A stretch of DNA of 20,390 nucleotides. Source: M55B144 sp964550615. GTDB lineage: Bacteria; Bipolaricaulota; Bipolaricaulia; UBA7950; UBA9294. The DNA lies in NCBI GenBank assembly GCA_964550615.1, contig CAZKAB010000031.1, positions 1 to 20,390 on the forward strand, given 5' to 3'. The notes under the pieces were generated by a model, which ran no database searches, was not told the origin of the DNA, and worked only from the letters and a program-made list of their open reading frames with translations. A program made the position numbers and the translations under genes. This document shows positions 7,673 to 15,762 of this stretch, one piece after another (position 1 is the stretch's first letter; the number at the start of each line of letters is the position of its first letter).

Positions 7673-7801
7673 CAACATCGCCTCCGTAAATGAAGTCCCC
7701 GTACTTACACCGCGACCGGTTGATCCGTTCCGCACTGCTCAGCCGTCAATCGGAGAAAGGATGCGTTCACTATTGCCATCGTGGCGCATGTCTGACGCGC
7801 C

Positions 7802-9133
7802 TCAGTCGATAGCGCGGCGGCCGATCGTGTTGCGGTACCAGTCGAAGCTTGCTTTGGGCGTGCGGATTTGCGTCTCGAAGTCCACGTGGATCAGGCCGAA
7901 CCGCCTGCTAAAGCCGTACGACCACTCGAAATTATCGAGGAGCGACCACACGAAATAGCCGGCGAGGGGAATTCCATGTTCGAGCGCGCGCAGACACTGC
8001 GCTAGGTGCCCCTTGAGATAGGCGATTCTCTCCACATCCCGCACCCGACCGTCGGCAGCGATCCGATCGGGATAGGCCGCGCCGTTCTCTGTCACGACCA
8101 ACTGCGGAAAAGCGTATTCGCGCTCAAGTCGATCGAGAAGCTCGTACAGTCCGGGGGGATAAACTTCCCAGCCCATCTGCGTTACTTGCGCATTCGGCCG
8201 TACGGTTGCCAAGTTGGCTGAGGTCGGTCCGGCATGCGCCACTTGCGGTGCGTAGTAGTTTACGCCCAGAAAAGAAACCGGGGTCGAGATCTCCCGTAAA
8301 TCACCGTCACGGACAAACGAGGCGATGAGATCAGCATTGTACGGCACCGATTGCGGGTAGCCCCGGCTGGAGATGGGATCGAGAAACGTGCGGTTTACCA
8401 GCCCATCGAGTTGCGTCGCAGCCAGGCGATCCGCATCGCTGTCAGTTGCGGGATAGACCGGGTAGAGATTGAGAGCAATCCCAACCTGCGCATCAGGCGC
8501 CTCCTGCCGGAGTATCGTAGTAGCACGACCGTGCGCCAGGAGCAGGTGATGCGCGGCAGACACGGCCTCTTCCTCGCTTCTGTGCCCTGGGGCGTGACGG
8601 CCGTCGAGATGCCCGACAAACGCGCTGATGTGCGGCTCATTGATCGTAATCCAGTGTTGCACGCGATCTCCAAGGGCGCGCGCCATGCACTGGGTGTATT
8701 CACAGAAGCGATCAACGGTGTCGCGACGCGGCCATCCGCCCTTGTCTTGAATTGCTTGTGGAAGGTCCCAATGGTAGAGGGTGGCGAATGGCTGTATCCC
8801 TCTCTCAAGGAGCGCATCGACGAGCCGATCGTAGAACGCTGCGCCGGCAAGATTCATCACTCCCGATCCGGTGGGGAGTACTCGCGGCCAAGAGATCGAG
8901 AATCGGTACGCTTGGAGCCCCAGCTGCGCCATCCAGTCTACGTCCTCTTGGAAGCGATGAACATGGTCGCAAGCGATATCGCCGTTCGTCCCGTCTTCTA
9001 TCTTGTCGGCGGTGTGGGCGAATCGGTCCCAGATCGACTCGCCCTTTCCGGCCTCATTGCACGCTCCCTCGATCTGGTAGGCCGAGGTGGCCGCTCCGAA
9101 TAGAAAGCCATCAGGGAACCTGTCTACTGTCAT
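7802..9133 (-). CDS. GH1 family beta-glycosidase (beta-glucosidase-like)
   Basis: This 443-residue protein is full length for a single-domain bacterial GH1 enzyme. The N-terminus has FPDGFLFGAATSAYQIEG. The acid/base Glu166 is in TINEP (163-167) and the nucleophile Glu349 is in VTENG (347-351). Gln20, His121-Trp122 and the DNFEW aglycone/glycone segment (400-404) are the usual sugar-binding residues, and it ends in the typical RFG...VDFETQ...K.S..WY block. No signal peptide is seen, so it is cytoplasmic and acts on imported beta-glycosides (gluco-, galacto- or mannosides; specificity cannot be read). ATG 9133 is chosen because it overlaps the GH94 stop as ATGA; a longer frame upstream lies within GH94 and lacks family similarity. 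Expression is therefore coupled to GH94. Confidence 0.94.
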   Translation of the reverse strand: MTVDRFPDGFLFGAATSAYQIEGACNEAGKGESIWDRFAHTADKIEDGTNGDIACDHVHRFQEDVDWMAQLGLQAYRFSISWPRVLPTGSGVMNLAGAAFYDRLVDALLERGIQPFATLYHWDLPQAIQDKGGWPRRDTVDRFCEYTQCMARALGDRVQHWITINEPHISAFVGHLDGRHAPGHRSEEEAVSAAHHLLLAHGRATTILRQEAPDAQVGIALNLYPVYPATDSDADRLAATQLDGLVNRTFLDPISSRGYPQSVPYNADLIASFVRDGDLREISTPVSFLGVNYYAPQVAHAGPTSANLATVRPNAQVTQMGWEVYPPGLYELLDRLEREYAFPQLVVTENGAAYPDRIAADGRVRDVERIAYLKGHLAQCLRALEHGIPLAGYFVWSLLDNFEWSYGFSRRFGLIHVDFETQIRTPKASFDWYRNTIGRRAID

Positions 9134-11486
9134 CGGGCACTCCCCAGCGTCACGTCGACGTGGTGTGTCTTGCCGTCGGCAAATACCGGCAGGATCGACC
9201 CGGCGATTGCCTCCCCGTCCACGTGGATGTCTCGCACGTGACGGCTCTGCCGGGAGGGATTCTCGACGTGGATGTCGTAGGTTGCATTGCGGAAAACGCG
9301 CGTAACCGCGTATCCGGCCCAGTTTGGCGGTGTGCATGGGTCGATCATGAGGCCGTCGTAGGTCGGACGAATTCCGAGAATCCACTGTGTGAGAGCAACG
9401 TACATCCAAGAGGCGGTCCCTGTAAGCCATGAGTTTCGCGCCAGACCGTGATCCGCTGCATCACGGCCGACGATCGTCTGCGCATAGACGTACGGCTCAC
9501 AGCGGCGGATATCGCTTATCTCTTCACAGCAAGCCGGGTTGAGCCGCATCGCGTAATCCCACGCTCGATCGCCCCTTCCCAAGAGGCATTCTGCGATGAT
9601 GATCCATGGGTTCGTATGTGAAAAGATGCTCGCATTCTCCTTGTAGCCTGGTGGATACGAGGAAATCTCGCCCAACGCGGTGTTGTAGCGGGTGTAAGGC
9701 GGCTGGAGCAACATCAGACCGTGATCCGTCAGAAGCCGTTCGTGGACCGCATCAAGGGCAGCGCGAGCGCGCCCGTCGGACAGTCCAAAGCCGGCCATTG
9801 TGCACATTCCTTGCGGCTCGATGTAGATCCGGCCTTCATCGCAATCTTGCGATCCAATCCTGCCCCCAGCCGCGTCGTAGGCGCGCAGGTACCACTTCCC
9901 ATCCCATGCGTGGGCTTCGACGGCGCGGCGCATCTCCGCGGCAGACATGGAAAAACGTTGCGCCACGGCAGCATCTCCGCGTCGCGTTGCGATCTCGGCA
10001 AGCTCGGGGGCAACCAGGCCGAACAGACCGGCGATGAACACGGACTCGGCAATGCCGACAGTGCGTTGCGGTGCGGTCTGGAAAGACTCGTCGGGATCGT
10101 TTGTGTGACTGTTCAGGTTAAGGCAGTCGTTCCAGTCGGCGCGCCCGATCAGAGGAAGACCGTGTGGACCAAGGCGGGCGAGCGTATATTCGCCGGCGCG
10201 GATCAGATGCTCATAGAGGGGAGTTCCCAATGCCGGCTTGTCGGAGTAGCACACGGGCTCGTCGAGTATCTGCCAATCGCCGGTTTCCTTAAGATAGGCA
10301 CTCGCTGCGAGGATCAACCATAGCGGGTCGTCGTTGAACCCGCTGCCGATCACATCGTTCCCCTTCCGCGTGAGCGGCTGGTACTGATGGTGGGCGCTTC
10401 CCGATGCCAACTGAGTCGAGGCGAGGTCGAGAAGTCGTCGGCGGGCGCTTTCCGGCAACAGGTGCACGCAGCCCAATAGATCTTGGTTTGCATCGCGAAA
10501 CCCGATTCCGCGGCCGATTCCGGCCTCGTACCCTGATGCCGAGCGCGCTACGTTGAAGCAGATCACACATTGATACGGCGTCCAGGTGTTGATCATTCGG
10601 TCGGCTTCGGGCACCGGGACGCGAACCTGCAATCGCCCGAGTGTTTTGTCCCAGTCCTCGCGAAGCCGATTCAGTTCGCGATCGATTATCTCCTTGTCGA
10701 AGAAGCGGGCAATCAAGCTGTTCGCATCATCCGTGCGAAGCGCGGTGTGTTCAGTGTTGTCGAATTTTGGCGCGTGGTTCTCATGGTAGCCGAGGAGGAA
10801 AACAACGCGTTTCTCTTCTCCAGGCTCAATTGCGAGCCGGACTTGATGTGCACCGATCGGGGCCCCGCCGACTGCGAGCGAATTCGAGAGAACGCCACGT
10901 TCGACTCCAATCGGGAGATCCCAACCGCGATACGCACCGAGAAACGCTTCGCGCTTAGTATCGAACCCGGTTGTCGGTTCCGAGCAGGAGAAACTGGCGA
11001 AGTGGTCGCGTCGCTCACGGTATCCGGTCTTGTGAAAGATCGTACCACCATGTGCCTCCACCTCGCCGATGTTCAGGTTCCGCTGGAAATTCGTCGCGTC
11101 GTCTTGGGCGTCCCACAGGCAGAACTCGACGGCCGCAAACAAGGAGATCTCGGCGGTTGCGCTACGGTGGTTGGTCACCCGAACCGAGCAGACCTCAACG
11201 GCCCTGTCCGATGGAATGAAATACACGGCTTCGACTTCGATCTCTCGACATGTGGAGCCGATTACCGTGTACCCGAGGCCGTGGCGGCAATGATAATCAT
11301 CAACCGGAGCGCGCGCTGGCCTCCACGTTGGAGACCAATATGAGCCATCGTCGTCATCTCGTACGTACAAGTAGCGTCCGTTCTCGCCCGAAGGGACGGC
11401 ATTGTATCGGTAGCGCGTGAGTCGCCGCAGCCGCGCGTCGCGATAGAATGTGTAACCACCGGCGGTGTTCGAGATGAGGCCGATCA
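9130..11486 (-). CDS. GH94 cellobiose phosphorylase-like enzyme, 5' partial at the gap
   Basis: 784 residues are visible and the frame runs into the N gap; about 30 N-terminal residues are missing compared with the ~810-residue family. The readable start (IGLISNTAGGYTFYRDAR...) is the conserved beginning of the GH94 N-terminal beta-sandwich. The internal TTG codon near 11370 is not the true start. The motifs SPTWRP, QYQPLTRKGNDVIGSGFNDD, the catalytic-acid segment ADWNDCLNLN (near 10112-10140), EGRIYIEPQG and the C-terminal YDGLMIDPCTPPNW fit cellobiose phosphorylase better than the chitobiose or cyclic-glucan branches. It would split cellobiose with phosphate into glucose-1-phosphate and glucose in the cytoplasm, saving ATP. 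It lies between lacI and the coupled GH1 gene. Confidence 0.9.
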
Positions 11487-11586
11487 NNNNNNNNNNNNNN
11501 NNNNNNNNNNNNNNNNNNNNNNNNNNNNNNNNNNNNNNNNNNNNNNNNNNNNNNNNNNNNNNNNNNNNNNNNNNNNNNNNNNNNNN
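11487..11586. other. Assembly gap of 100 N that hides the lacI 3' end and the GH94 5' end
   Basis: The flanks show no shared sequence. GH94 lacks about 30 codons and the LacI regulator about 130 codons, so at least ~0.45 kb should be missing. The 100-N length is thus a placeholder. Confidence 0.9.
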
Positions 11587-12208
11587 CCATTACCTCCATG
11601 AACCCCTGCAGCCGGTCTTGTGCGGGAGTCATGTGCAGCGGTCCGGTGATCGTCGCGATTCGCTGGTGTCCCAGACGTATGACATGTTCGGTGGCCGTGC
11701 GCGCCCCGCCGATATTGTCGGCGTCAACATACGGCACTCGATCGTCGGGATGTCTTCCAATGTTGATGAAAGGTATCCCGTCTTCGAGAAGAACCGGGAT
11801 CATGTGATCGTCCAGCGCCGCATTGGCCGTGACCACACCGTCGAGATAACCGCTTCTAAGGACTCGATCATGCATCTCGTGCTGATCGACCGAAGTCGTG
11901 AACAGGGACAAGATAAGCTGATAGCCACGCCTGTTGCATCCCTCCGTCGCCCCGCGCAGCATCAATGGGAAATAGGCATCGGTGAACAGCTTTGTAATCG
12001 CCTCGGGTATGACCATCCCAAGGATGTGTGTCTTATTGGTTGCAAGGCTCCTCGCAACCGCATTCGGCCGGTACCCACATTGTTTGATTGCCTCTTGCAC
12101 ACGAAGCCGCGTGGTCTTGTTCACGTTTGGGTGGTTGTTGATGACGCGGGAGACCGTGGAGCGCGAGACGCCTGCTGCCTTGGCGACTTCTTCGAGCGTG
12201 GATACCAT
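11587..12208 (-). CDS. LacI-family transcriptional repressor, 3' partial at the gap
   Basis: 207 residues are visible of a family usually 330-345 long. The helix-turn-helix and hinge are intact: LEEVAKAAGVSRSTVSRVIN (4-23) and YRPNAVARSLATNKT. The periplasmic-binding-protein-like ligand domain follows (ILGMVIPE, GYLDGVV, PFINIG, YVDADNIGGARTATEHVIRLGHQRIATITG) and is cut at the gap. ATG 12208 has a perfect AAGGAGGT ribosome-binding site. An 18-bp palindrome overlaps that site and the promoter, so the gene is probably self-repressing. Two further similar operators lie between it and the divergent transporter. The position suggests control of the GH94-GH1 and transporter-GH130 genes, with a beta-linked disaccharide such as cellobiose or mannobiose as a likely inducer (inferred). 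It resembles CelR/BglR-type regulators in operator sequence. Confidence 0.92.
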
Positions 12209-12216
12209 TCAACCTC

Positions 12217-12234
12217 CTTGAGAGCGCTCTCAAG
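12217..12234. promoter_or_regulatory. LacI-family operator O1 (perfect palindrome) at lacI
   Basis: CTTGAGAGCGCTCTCAAG is an exact 18-bp palindrome with the central CG typical of LacI-family sites. Its 14-bp core TGAGAGCGCTCTCA resembles the CelR operator TGGGAGCGCTCCCA known from Thermobifida. It touches the lacI -10 region and the lacI ribosome-binding site, which suggests autorepression. Confidence 0.88.
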
Positions 12235-12261
12235 CGTATCATGCCTGCGGTCTCATGTCAA
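12233..12261 (-). promoter_or_regulatory. Promoter for lacI
   Basis: On the minus strand TTGACA (12256-12261) is a perfect -35, followed after 17 bp by TACGCT (12233-12238), a weak -10. The -10 overlaps operator O1 by two bases. The exact -10 is uncertain. Confidence 0.55.
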
Positions 12262-12390
12262 TACTGCAGCAAGATCATCAATGCCCATTGTGCAGTCAAG
12301 TCAGTCTGAGCCCCACTTTTCCATACGCATGAGAATCCCGTTAGTGCTGAATATCGCTACTGCAGTATACATAACGCGCTCAATGTTGGC

Positions 12391-12404
12391 TGGGAGCGCT
12401 ACCA
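12391..12404. promoter_or_regulatory. LacI-family operator O2, middle of the divergent region
   Basis: TGGGAGCGCTACCA differs by one base from the perfect palindrome TGGGAGCGCTCCCA. It lies about 172 bp from O1 and 198 bp from O3 (centre to centre). No good promoter is adjacent, so it may be an auxiliary site for looping. Confidence 0.7.
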
Positions 12405-12559
12405 GTCATCAGATCAGATGTGCGGCCGTTTTGAGTTCGCACACATGAGCTGCTTGCCGCAATGTGTCCGTCCAGTTCTCCGCTGAAAAGCGCAATAGAT
12501 CAATAATACATGGTCATACCGATAAACGAGGACAGTCTCCGCTAGCGCCATTCAACCAC

Positions 12560-12588
12560 TTGACACTTGTGTAGGTTCTCGCTATACT
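12560..12588 (+). promoter_or_regulatory. Consensus sigma70 promoter for the leader and transporter operon
   Basis: TTGACA (12560-12565) is followed after exactly 17 bp by TATACT (12583-12588). The start point should be near 12595, inside operator O3. This is the best promoter in the window. Confidence 0.88.
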
Positions 12589-12602
12589 TGGGAGCGCTTC
12601 CA
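12589..12602. promoter_or_regulatory. LacI-family operator O3, overlapping the transcription start
   Basis: TGGGAGCGCTTCCA starts at the first base after the -10 hexamer and is one base off the perfect CelR-like palindrome. A repressor here would block the promoter directly. Confidence 0.87.
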
Positions 12603-12775
12603 GAGGAGGTCTGATGGGTTCATTCAAGGGGATTCCCTTTCGGAGAGACAGGTGGGTTGTTCGCAGTCTGCGATCAGGAAGCAGTTCAAGACAGACTCTA
12701 TTACCCATCCGGTGGTATGGAACCCCACAGACCAAAGCTAGGAGCAAAGAGCCCCGTCTGCGCGACGGGTTTTTT
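12595..12775 (+). ncRNA. Structured leader RNA ending in an intrinsic terminator (candidate attenuator, riboswitch or small RNA)
   Basis: From the predicted start to the terminator is about 180 nt. A closing helix pairs GGTCTG (12608-12613) with CAGACC (12728-12733), then GGGTTC (12616-12621) with GAACCC (12720-12725) across a 2x2 mismatch. Inside are AAGGG/CCCTT (12626-12630 with 12635-12639, GATT loop), GGTGGGT (12651-12657) with ACCCATCC (12703-12710, one bulge), and nested AGTCTG/CAGACT (12665-12670 with 12692-12697). The terminator follows 20 nt after the closing helix. I do not recognise a known riboswitch class. The transporter mRNA would have to read through this terminator, unless it has its own promoter, which I do not see. 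Pairings were found by eye and not scored. Confidence 0.5.
12753..12775 (+). terminator. Intrinsic terminator in the leader of the transporter operon
   Basis: CCCGTC (12753-12758), loop TGCGC, GACGGG (12764-12769) and six T (12770-12775) form a textbook Rho-independent terminator. It lies between the operator-controlled promoter and the binding-protein gene, so it probably ends most transcripts early. Confidence 0.88.
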
Positions 12776-12967
12776 CATGCTCGCGTGAAACGATCCTGCC
12801 GGCTGATCGACAGGTATTTGCGAGAAATCGCTGCGTCTTGCCGGTGCCGGGAATCAGCGCACAAATCTCTCTCTAGATCAATCAACGGCGCAACACGGAG
12901 GTGATCTGTTCAGGTTCAACACACCGAGAAGGGAAGAGAAGGGAATCGTAATTGTAAGGAGGGTTAT

Positions 12968-14674
12968 ATGTGGCGTAGCAAAAGCAAAGTTGCGATTTGC
13001 ATTCTGCTGGCAACACTGGTGGTTTCCGGACTGGCGGCTGTGCTGGTTCAGGGGCAGAGTTTCGAACGGAGTGAGACGCTCTATACGGGTGGGAAGCAGT
13101 GGGGACCGGTGTCCAACTGGAATCCGCTCATGACAGGTAATTACGCGACCGGAACACTCGGTCTCTGCTACGAGACGCTGTTCTTGTACGATCCGTTGAC
13201 CGACGAGTTCATGCCTTGGCTTGCGGAGAGCGGCAAGTGGGTGAGTTCAACCCAGTACGAGATCAAGATGCGACCGGGACTCACCTGGAGCGACGGCGAG
13301 GCACTCACCGCGGCTGATGTTGTGTTCACGTTTACGCTGGGAAAGACCGCGGCGCTGAACTTCAGCTCGCTTTGGGACTGGCTTGATAGCGTTACTCAAG
13401 TCGGCGACTATGTGGATTTCGTCTTCAAGGAGCCTCTGTATCAGGAGTGGGCCAACTACCTTTATACCGTGCCGATCTTGCCGGAGCACATTTGGGCGAG
13501 CCGCACTCCGATCGAGGTTGCGACCGGCGCCAACGACAAGCCGATTGGGTCAGGGGCGTATCTCTATTACGGCTACGACCAGACGAAGATGGTTTGGGTG
13601 AGAAACGACAACTGGTGGGCGATCAAAGCGCTGGGTTACTCCGTCGCCCCGAAATACATCGTCGACCTGGTGAACACGAGCAACGAGAACTCGCTTGGTC
13701 TTGTGCTGCAGGGGAGCGAGGATCTAAACAACAACTATCTACCGGGAATCTCGAATCTAATTCAAGGTGGATACGGTCTGGTCACGTACTACCCGGGCCC
13801 GCCGTACCATCTCCCCGCGAACACGGCATGGCTCGACATCAACCTCCAGAAAAAGCCGCTTGACGACTTGGCGTTCCGCAAGGCGCTGGCCTGCGCGATT
13901 GACGTCAATGACATCGTAACGCGGGACTACGGGAACATGGTCGAGGCGGCGAACGCGACCGGTCTGCTCCCGGTTTGGGATAAATACGTCGACCAGGCAG
14001 TTGTCGATGAGCTCGGCCTCAGCTACAACCCGGAGCAGGCGAAGAAGTTCCTCGCCGATGCAGGATACAAAGACACGAACGGCGACGGGTTTGTCGAAGC
14101 GCCGGATGGTGCGAAGATCGCGCTCAAGATCATCGTACCGAACGGATGGTCCGACTGGATGGCGGCAATCCAAATCATATCCAACGGAGCGCAGGCTGTG
14201 GGTATAGACCTCGAGCCGAGTTACCCCGATTTCAACGGTTACCTGGATGCGCGGCTGAATGGCACGTTCGATTTGGCGATTGATAACCAGTCGCAGATTA
14301 GCAACTCGCCGTGGTCGTACTACCACTTTGTCTTCTACGACAAGCTTGCCGATATTCCGAGCACGCAGGGTGGAAACTACGGCCGGTACAACAATCAGCA
14401 GGCATTCGACCTCGTTACTCAACTCGACAAGGTGCCGGTTGACGACCTGGCGGGCATGAAGGCGATCTGCTCAAAGCTGCAGACCATTCAGCTCACAGAT
14501 CTGCCGATCATCCCATTGTGGTACAACGGTGCATGGGCGCAGATGAGTAGCCGGTATTGGACGAATTGGCCATCTTCCGCCGAGGGCGGAGATCACTACT
14601 TCCCGGTGACCTGGAACGGTTACTGGAACATGACGAGCATCTTGATGCTTGTCAACCTGGAACCGGCGCAATAG
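12968..14674 (+). CDS. Oligosaccharide ABC transporter substrate-binding protein (SBP_bac_5 family)
   Basis: This 568-residue exported protein has a signal peptide at about 1-30 (basic start, hydrophobic core, ending VQGQ). There is no lipobox Cys at the cleavage point, so it is probably soluble or held by other means. The family 5 signature LTWSDGEALTAADVVFTF is at 105-122, and an early QWGPVSNWNPLM segment is typical of the branch that binds sugars in Thermotoga-like bacteria. Family 5 proteins bind peptides or oligosaccharides; the flanking GH130, GH94 and GH1 genes argue for cello- or manno-oligosaccharides. ATG 12968 follows AAGGAGGG at 12956-12963. A strong hairpin directly after the gene would favour higher output of this protein than of the permeases. 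Confidence 0.9.
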   Translation: MWRSKSKVAICILLATLVVSGLAAVLVQGQSFERSETLYTGGKQWGPVSNWNPLMTGNYATGTLGLCYETLFLYDPLTDEFMPWLAESGKWVSSTQYEIKMRPGLTWSDGEALTAADVVFTFTLGKTAALNFSSLWDWLDSVTQVGDYVDFVFKEPLYQEWANYLYTVPILPEHIWASRTPIEVATGANDKPIGSGAYLYYGYDQTKMVWVRNDNWWAIKALGYSVAPKYIVDLVNTSNENSLGLVLQGSEDLNNNYLPGISNLIQGGYGLVTYYPGPPYHLPANTAWLDINLQKKPLDDLAFRKALACAIDVNDIVTRDYGNMVEAANATGLLPVWDKYVDQAVVDELGLSYNPEQAKKFLADAGYKDTNGDGFVEAPDGAKIALKIIVPNGWSDWMAAIQIISNGAQAVGIDLEPSYPDFNGYLDARLNGTFDLAIDNQSQISNSPWSYYHFVFYDKLADIPSTQGGNYGRYNNQQAFDLVTQLDKVPVDDLAGMKAICSKLQTIQLTDLPIIPLWYNGAWAQMSSRYWTNWPSSAEGGDHYFPVTWNGYWNMTSILMLVNLEPAQ

Positions 14675-14694
14675 GGCATATCGATCTTTTCGAT

Positions 14695-14743
14695 GGCCGC
14701 CCCTCCTCTCTCCTCGAAATTTGCGGGAGGGGCGGCCTTTCTT
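14695..14743 (+). terminator. Intercistronic hairpin after the binding-protein gene (partial terminator / mRNA stabiliser)
   Basis: GGCCGCCCCTCC (14695-14706) and GGAGGGGCGGCC (14726-14737) form a perfect 12-bp stem with a 19-nt loop, followed by TTTCTT. It lies in the 98-bp gap between the binding-protein gene and the permease genes. Such elements usually lower expression of the downstream permeases and protect the upstream mRNA. Confidence 0.8.
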
Positions 14744-14772
14744 GTAGGTTGCACGTGGGATAAGGAGTCCTC

Positions 14773-15762
14773 TTGAAACGGTATTTCAGTAGGAAGCTTG
14801 CCATATATCTGGTTACTTTCTTCCTCGCGGTTACCGTTGATTGGCTCATTCCCCGCTTTATGCCGGGGAACCCGGTGCAGGGAATCATCGCCCGTGCCGG
14901 GTTGAAGGCCGAATCGGCAAAGCTCATCTATTCCCAATACATGAGGGCGTTCGGCTTTGACGTGCCGCTGTGGAAACAGTACATCAATTTCTGGAGCGCG
15001 CTCTTTCACGGCGACTTTGGGACGAGTCTATGGCTCTTTCCACAGCCGGTCCTCAAGATCATCCTGCGCGCGGTGCCATACGACATCTTCCTCCTTCTCC
15101 CGGCGATCTTGCTAAGCTGGTTTGCCGGTAACAAGTTCGGCGCCTTCGCCGCTCGCTCCAAACGCCTCGATAACACGATTTTGCCATTGGGCTACATACT
15201 TACGGCAATGCCGTACATGTGGCTTGGGATTTTGCTTGCTTGGGCGTTCGGTATCGTATTTCGCATATTCCCGTTCTCAGGTGCTTATAGCTACAGCCTA
15301 ATGCCACACCTGTCGTGGGCATTCATCTTGAGTCTGCTCAAGCACTGGTTCTTGCCGTTTGCCTCATTGTTCATGGTGATGTTCGGCGGCTGGGCGATTG
15401 GGATGCGGAACATGATTATCTATGAGCTCGAGTCCGACTACGCGCACTACCTCGAGGCACTCGGTGCGCCGCGAAGATTGATCCGGCGATACGCGTTTCG
15501 AAACGCGATTCTCCCCCAGATAACCGGTCTGGCGCTCCAACTTGGCGTGATTGTCGCCGGGGCGCTTGTAACGGAGATTGTCTTTGCATACCCCGGGGTT
15601 GGATATCTGATCCTGCAGGCAATACAGAATCACGATTTCTTCCTGCTGCAAGGGTGCTTCTTGTTCATAATCATCGGTGTTCTCATTGCAAACTTCGCGA
15701 TCGATGTAGTCTATGTGCTTGTTGACCCTAGGACGCGGGCGGGAATGGAAGGAAGGCAGTAG
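14773..15762 (+). CDS. ABC transporter permease, DppB/OppB type
   Basis: This 329-residue inner-membrane permease has an N-terminal helix (10-28), five further hydrophobic segments, and the conserved cytoplasmic EAA loop at about 226-249 (YLEALGAPRRLIRRYAFRNA). It ends in the VDPRTR motif common in DppB proteins. The start is TTG at 14773, supported by AAGGAG at 14762-14767 with 5-nt spacing; the protein then starts just before the first helix. The stop is directly followed by the ATG of the second permease. It forms the translocation channel with that partner. Confidence 0.92.
   Translation: MKRYFSRKLAIYLVTFFLAVTVDWLIPRFMPGNPVQGIIARAGLKAESAKLIYSQYMRAFGFDVPLWKQYINFWSALFHGDFGTSLWLFPQPVLKIILRAVPYDIFLLLPAILLSWFAGNKFGAFAARSKRLDNTILPLGYILTAMPYMWLGILLAWAFGIVFRIFPFSGAYSYSLMPHLSWAFILSLLKHWFLPFASLFMVMFGGWAIGMRNMIIYELESDYAHYLEALGAPRRLIRRYAFRNAILPQITGLALQLGVIVAGALVTEIVFAYPGVGYLILQAIQNHDFFLLQGCFLFIIIGVLIANFAIDVVYVLVDPRTRAGMEGRQ

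Larger units (their letters stand above)
12209..12967. other. Divergent regulatory region between lacI and the transporter operon
   Basis: This 0.76-kb stretch has no convincing gene. From left to right it holds the lacI ribosome-binding site, an 18-bp operator, the lacI promoter (-), a middle operator at 12391-12404, a consensus promoter (+) with a third operator, a structured leader, an intrinsic terminator and the ribosome-binding site of the binding-protein gene. Between 12262 and 12559, apart from the middle operator, I see nothing. A frame opening with ATG 12614 after AGGAGG runs to 12904, but it reads through the terminator and is very basic, so I do not call it a gene. Confidence 0.7.

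Noticed and set aside
9134..9430. Upstream in-frame extension of the GH1 frame by about 99 codons
   Set aside because: It lies within the GH94 coding sequence, has no GH1 similarity, and the ATGA overlap gives a normal start at 9133.
8351..9432. Long plus-strand frames opposite the GH1 and GH94 genes
   Set aside because: They lie antisense to well-supported enzymes with intact catalytic motifs and show no recognisable domains.
12660..12700. Partial likeness of GATCAGGAAGCAG...CAAG..CAGA to the SRP (4.5S) RNA core
   Set aside because: The essential CCGGAAGG tetraloop hairpin is absent and the gene sits behind a LacI operator, so this is probably coincidence.
12709..12722. GGTGGTATGG resembling the T-box GGGTGGTACCGCG motif
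   Set aside because: Only the first half matches, the distance to the terminator and the leader length are short for a T-box, and the downstream genes are sugar transport genes.
12839..12867. TTGCCG-17-ACAAAT as a separate promoter for the binding-protein gene
   Set aside because: Only three of six -10 bases match; too weak to support.
12614..12904. Open frame of 96 codons with a good AGGAGG site in the transporter leader
   Set aside because: It reads straight through the intrinsic terminator at 12753-12775, is very rich in Arg and Ser, and resembles no family. A short leader peptide cannot be excluded.
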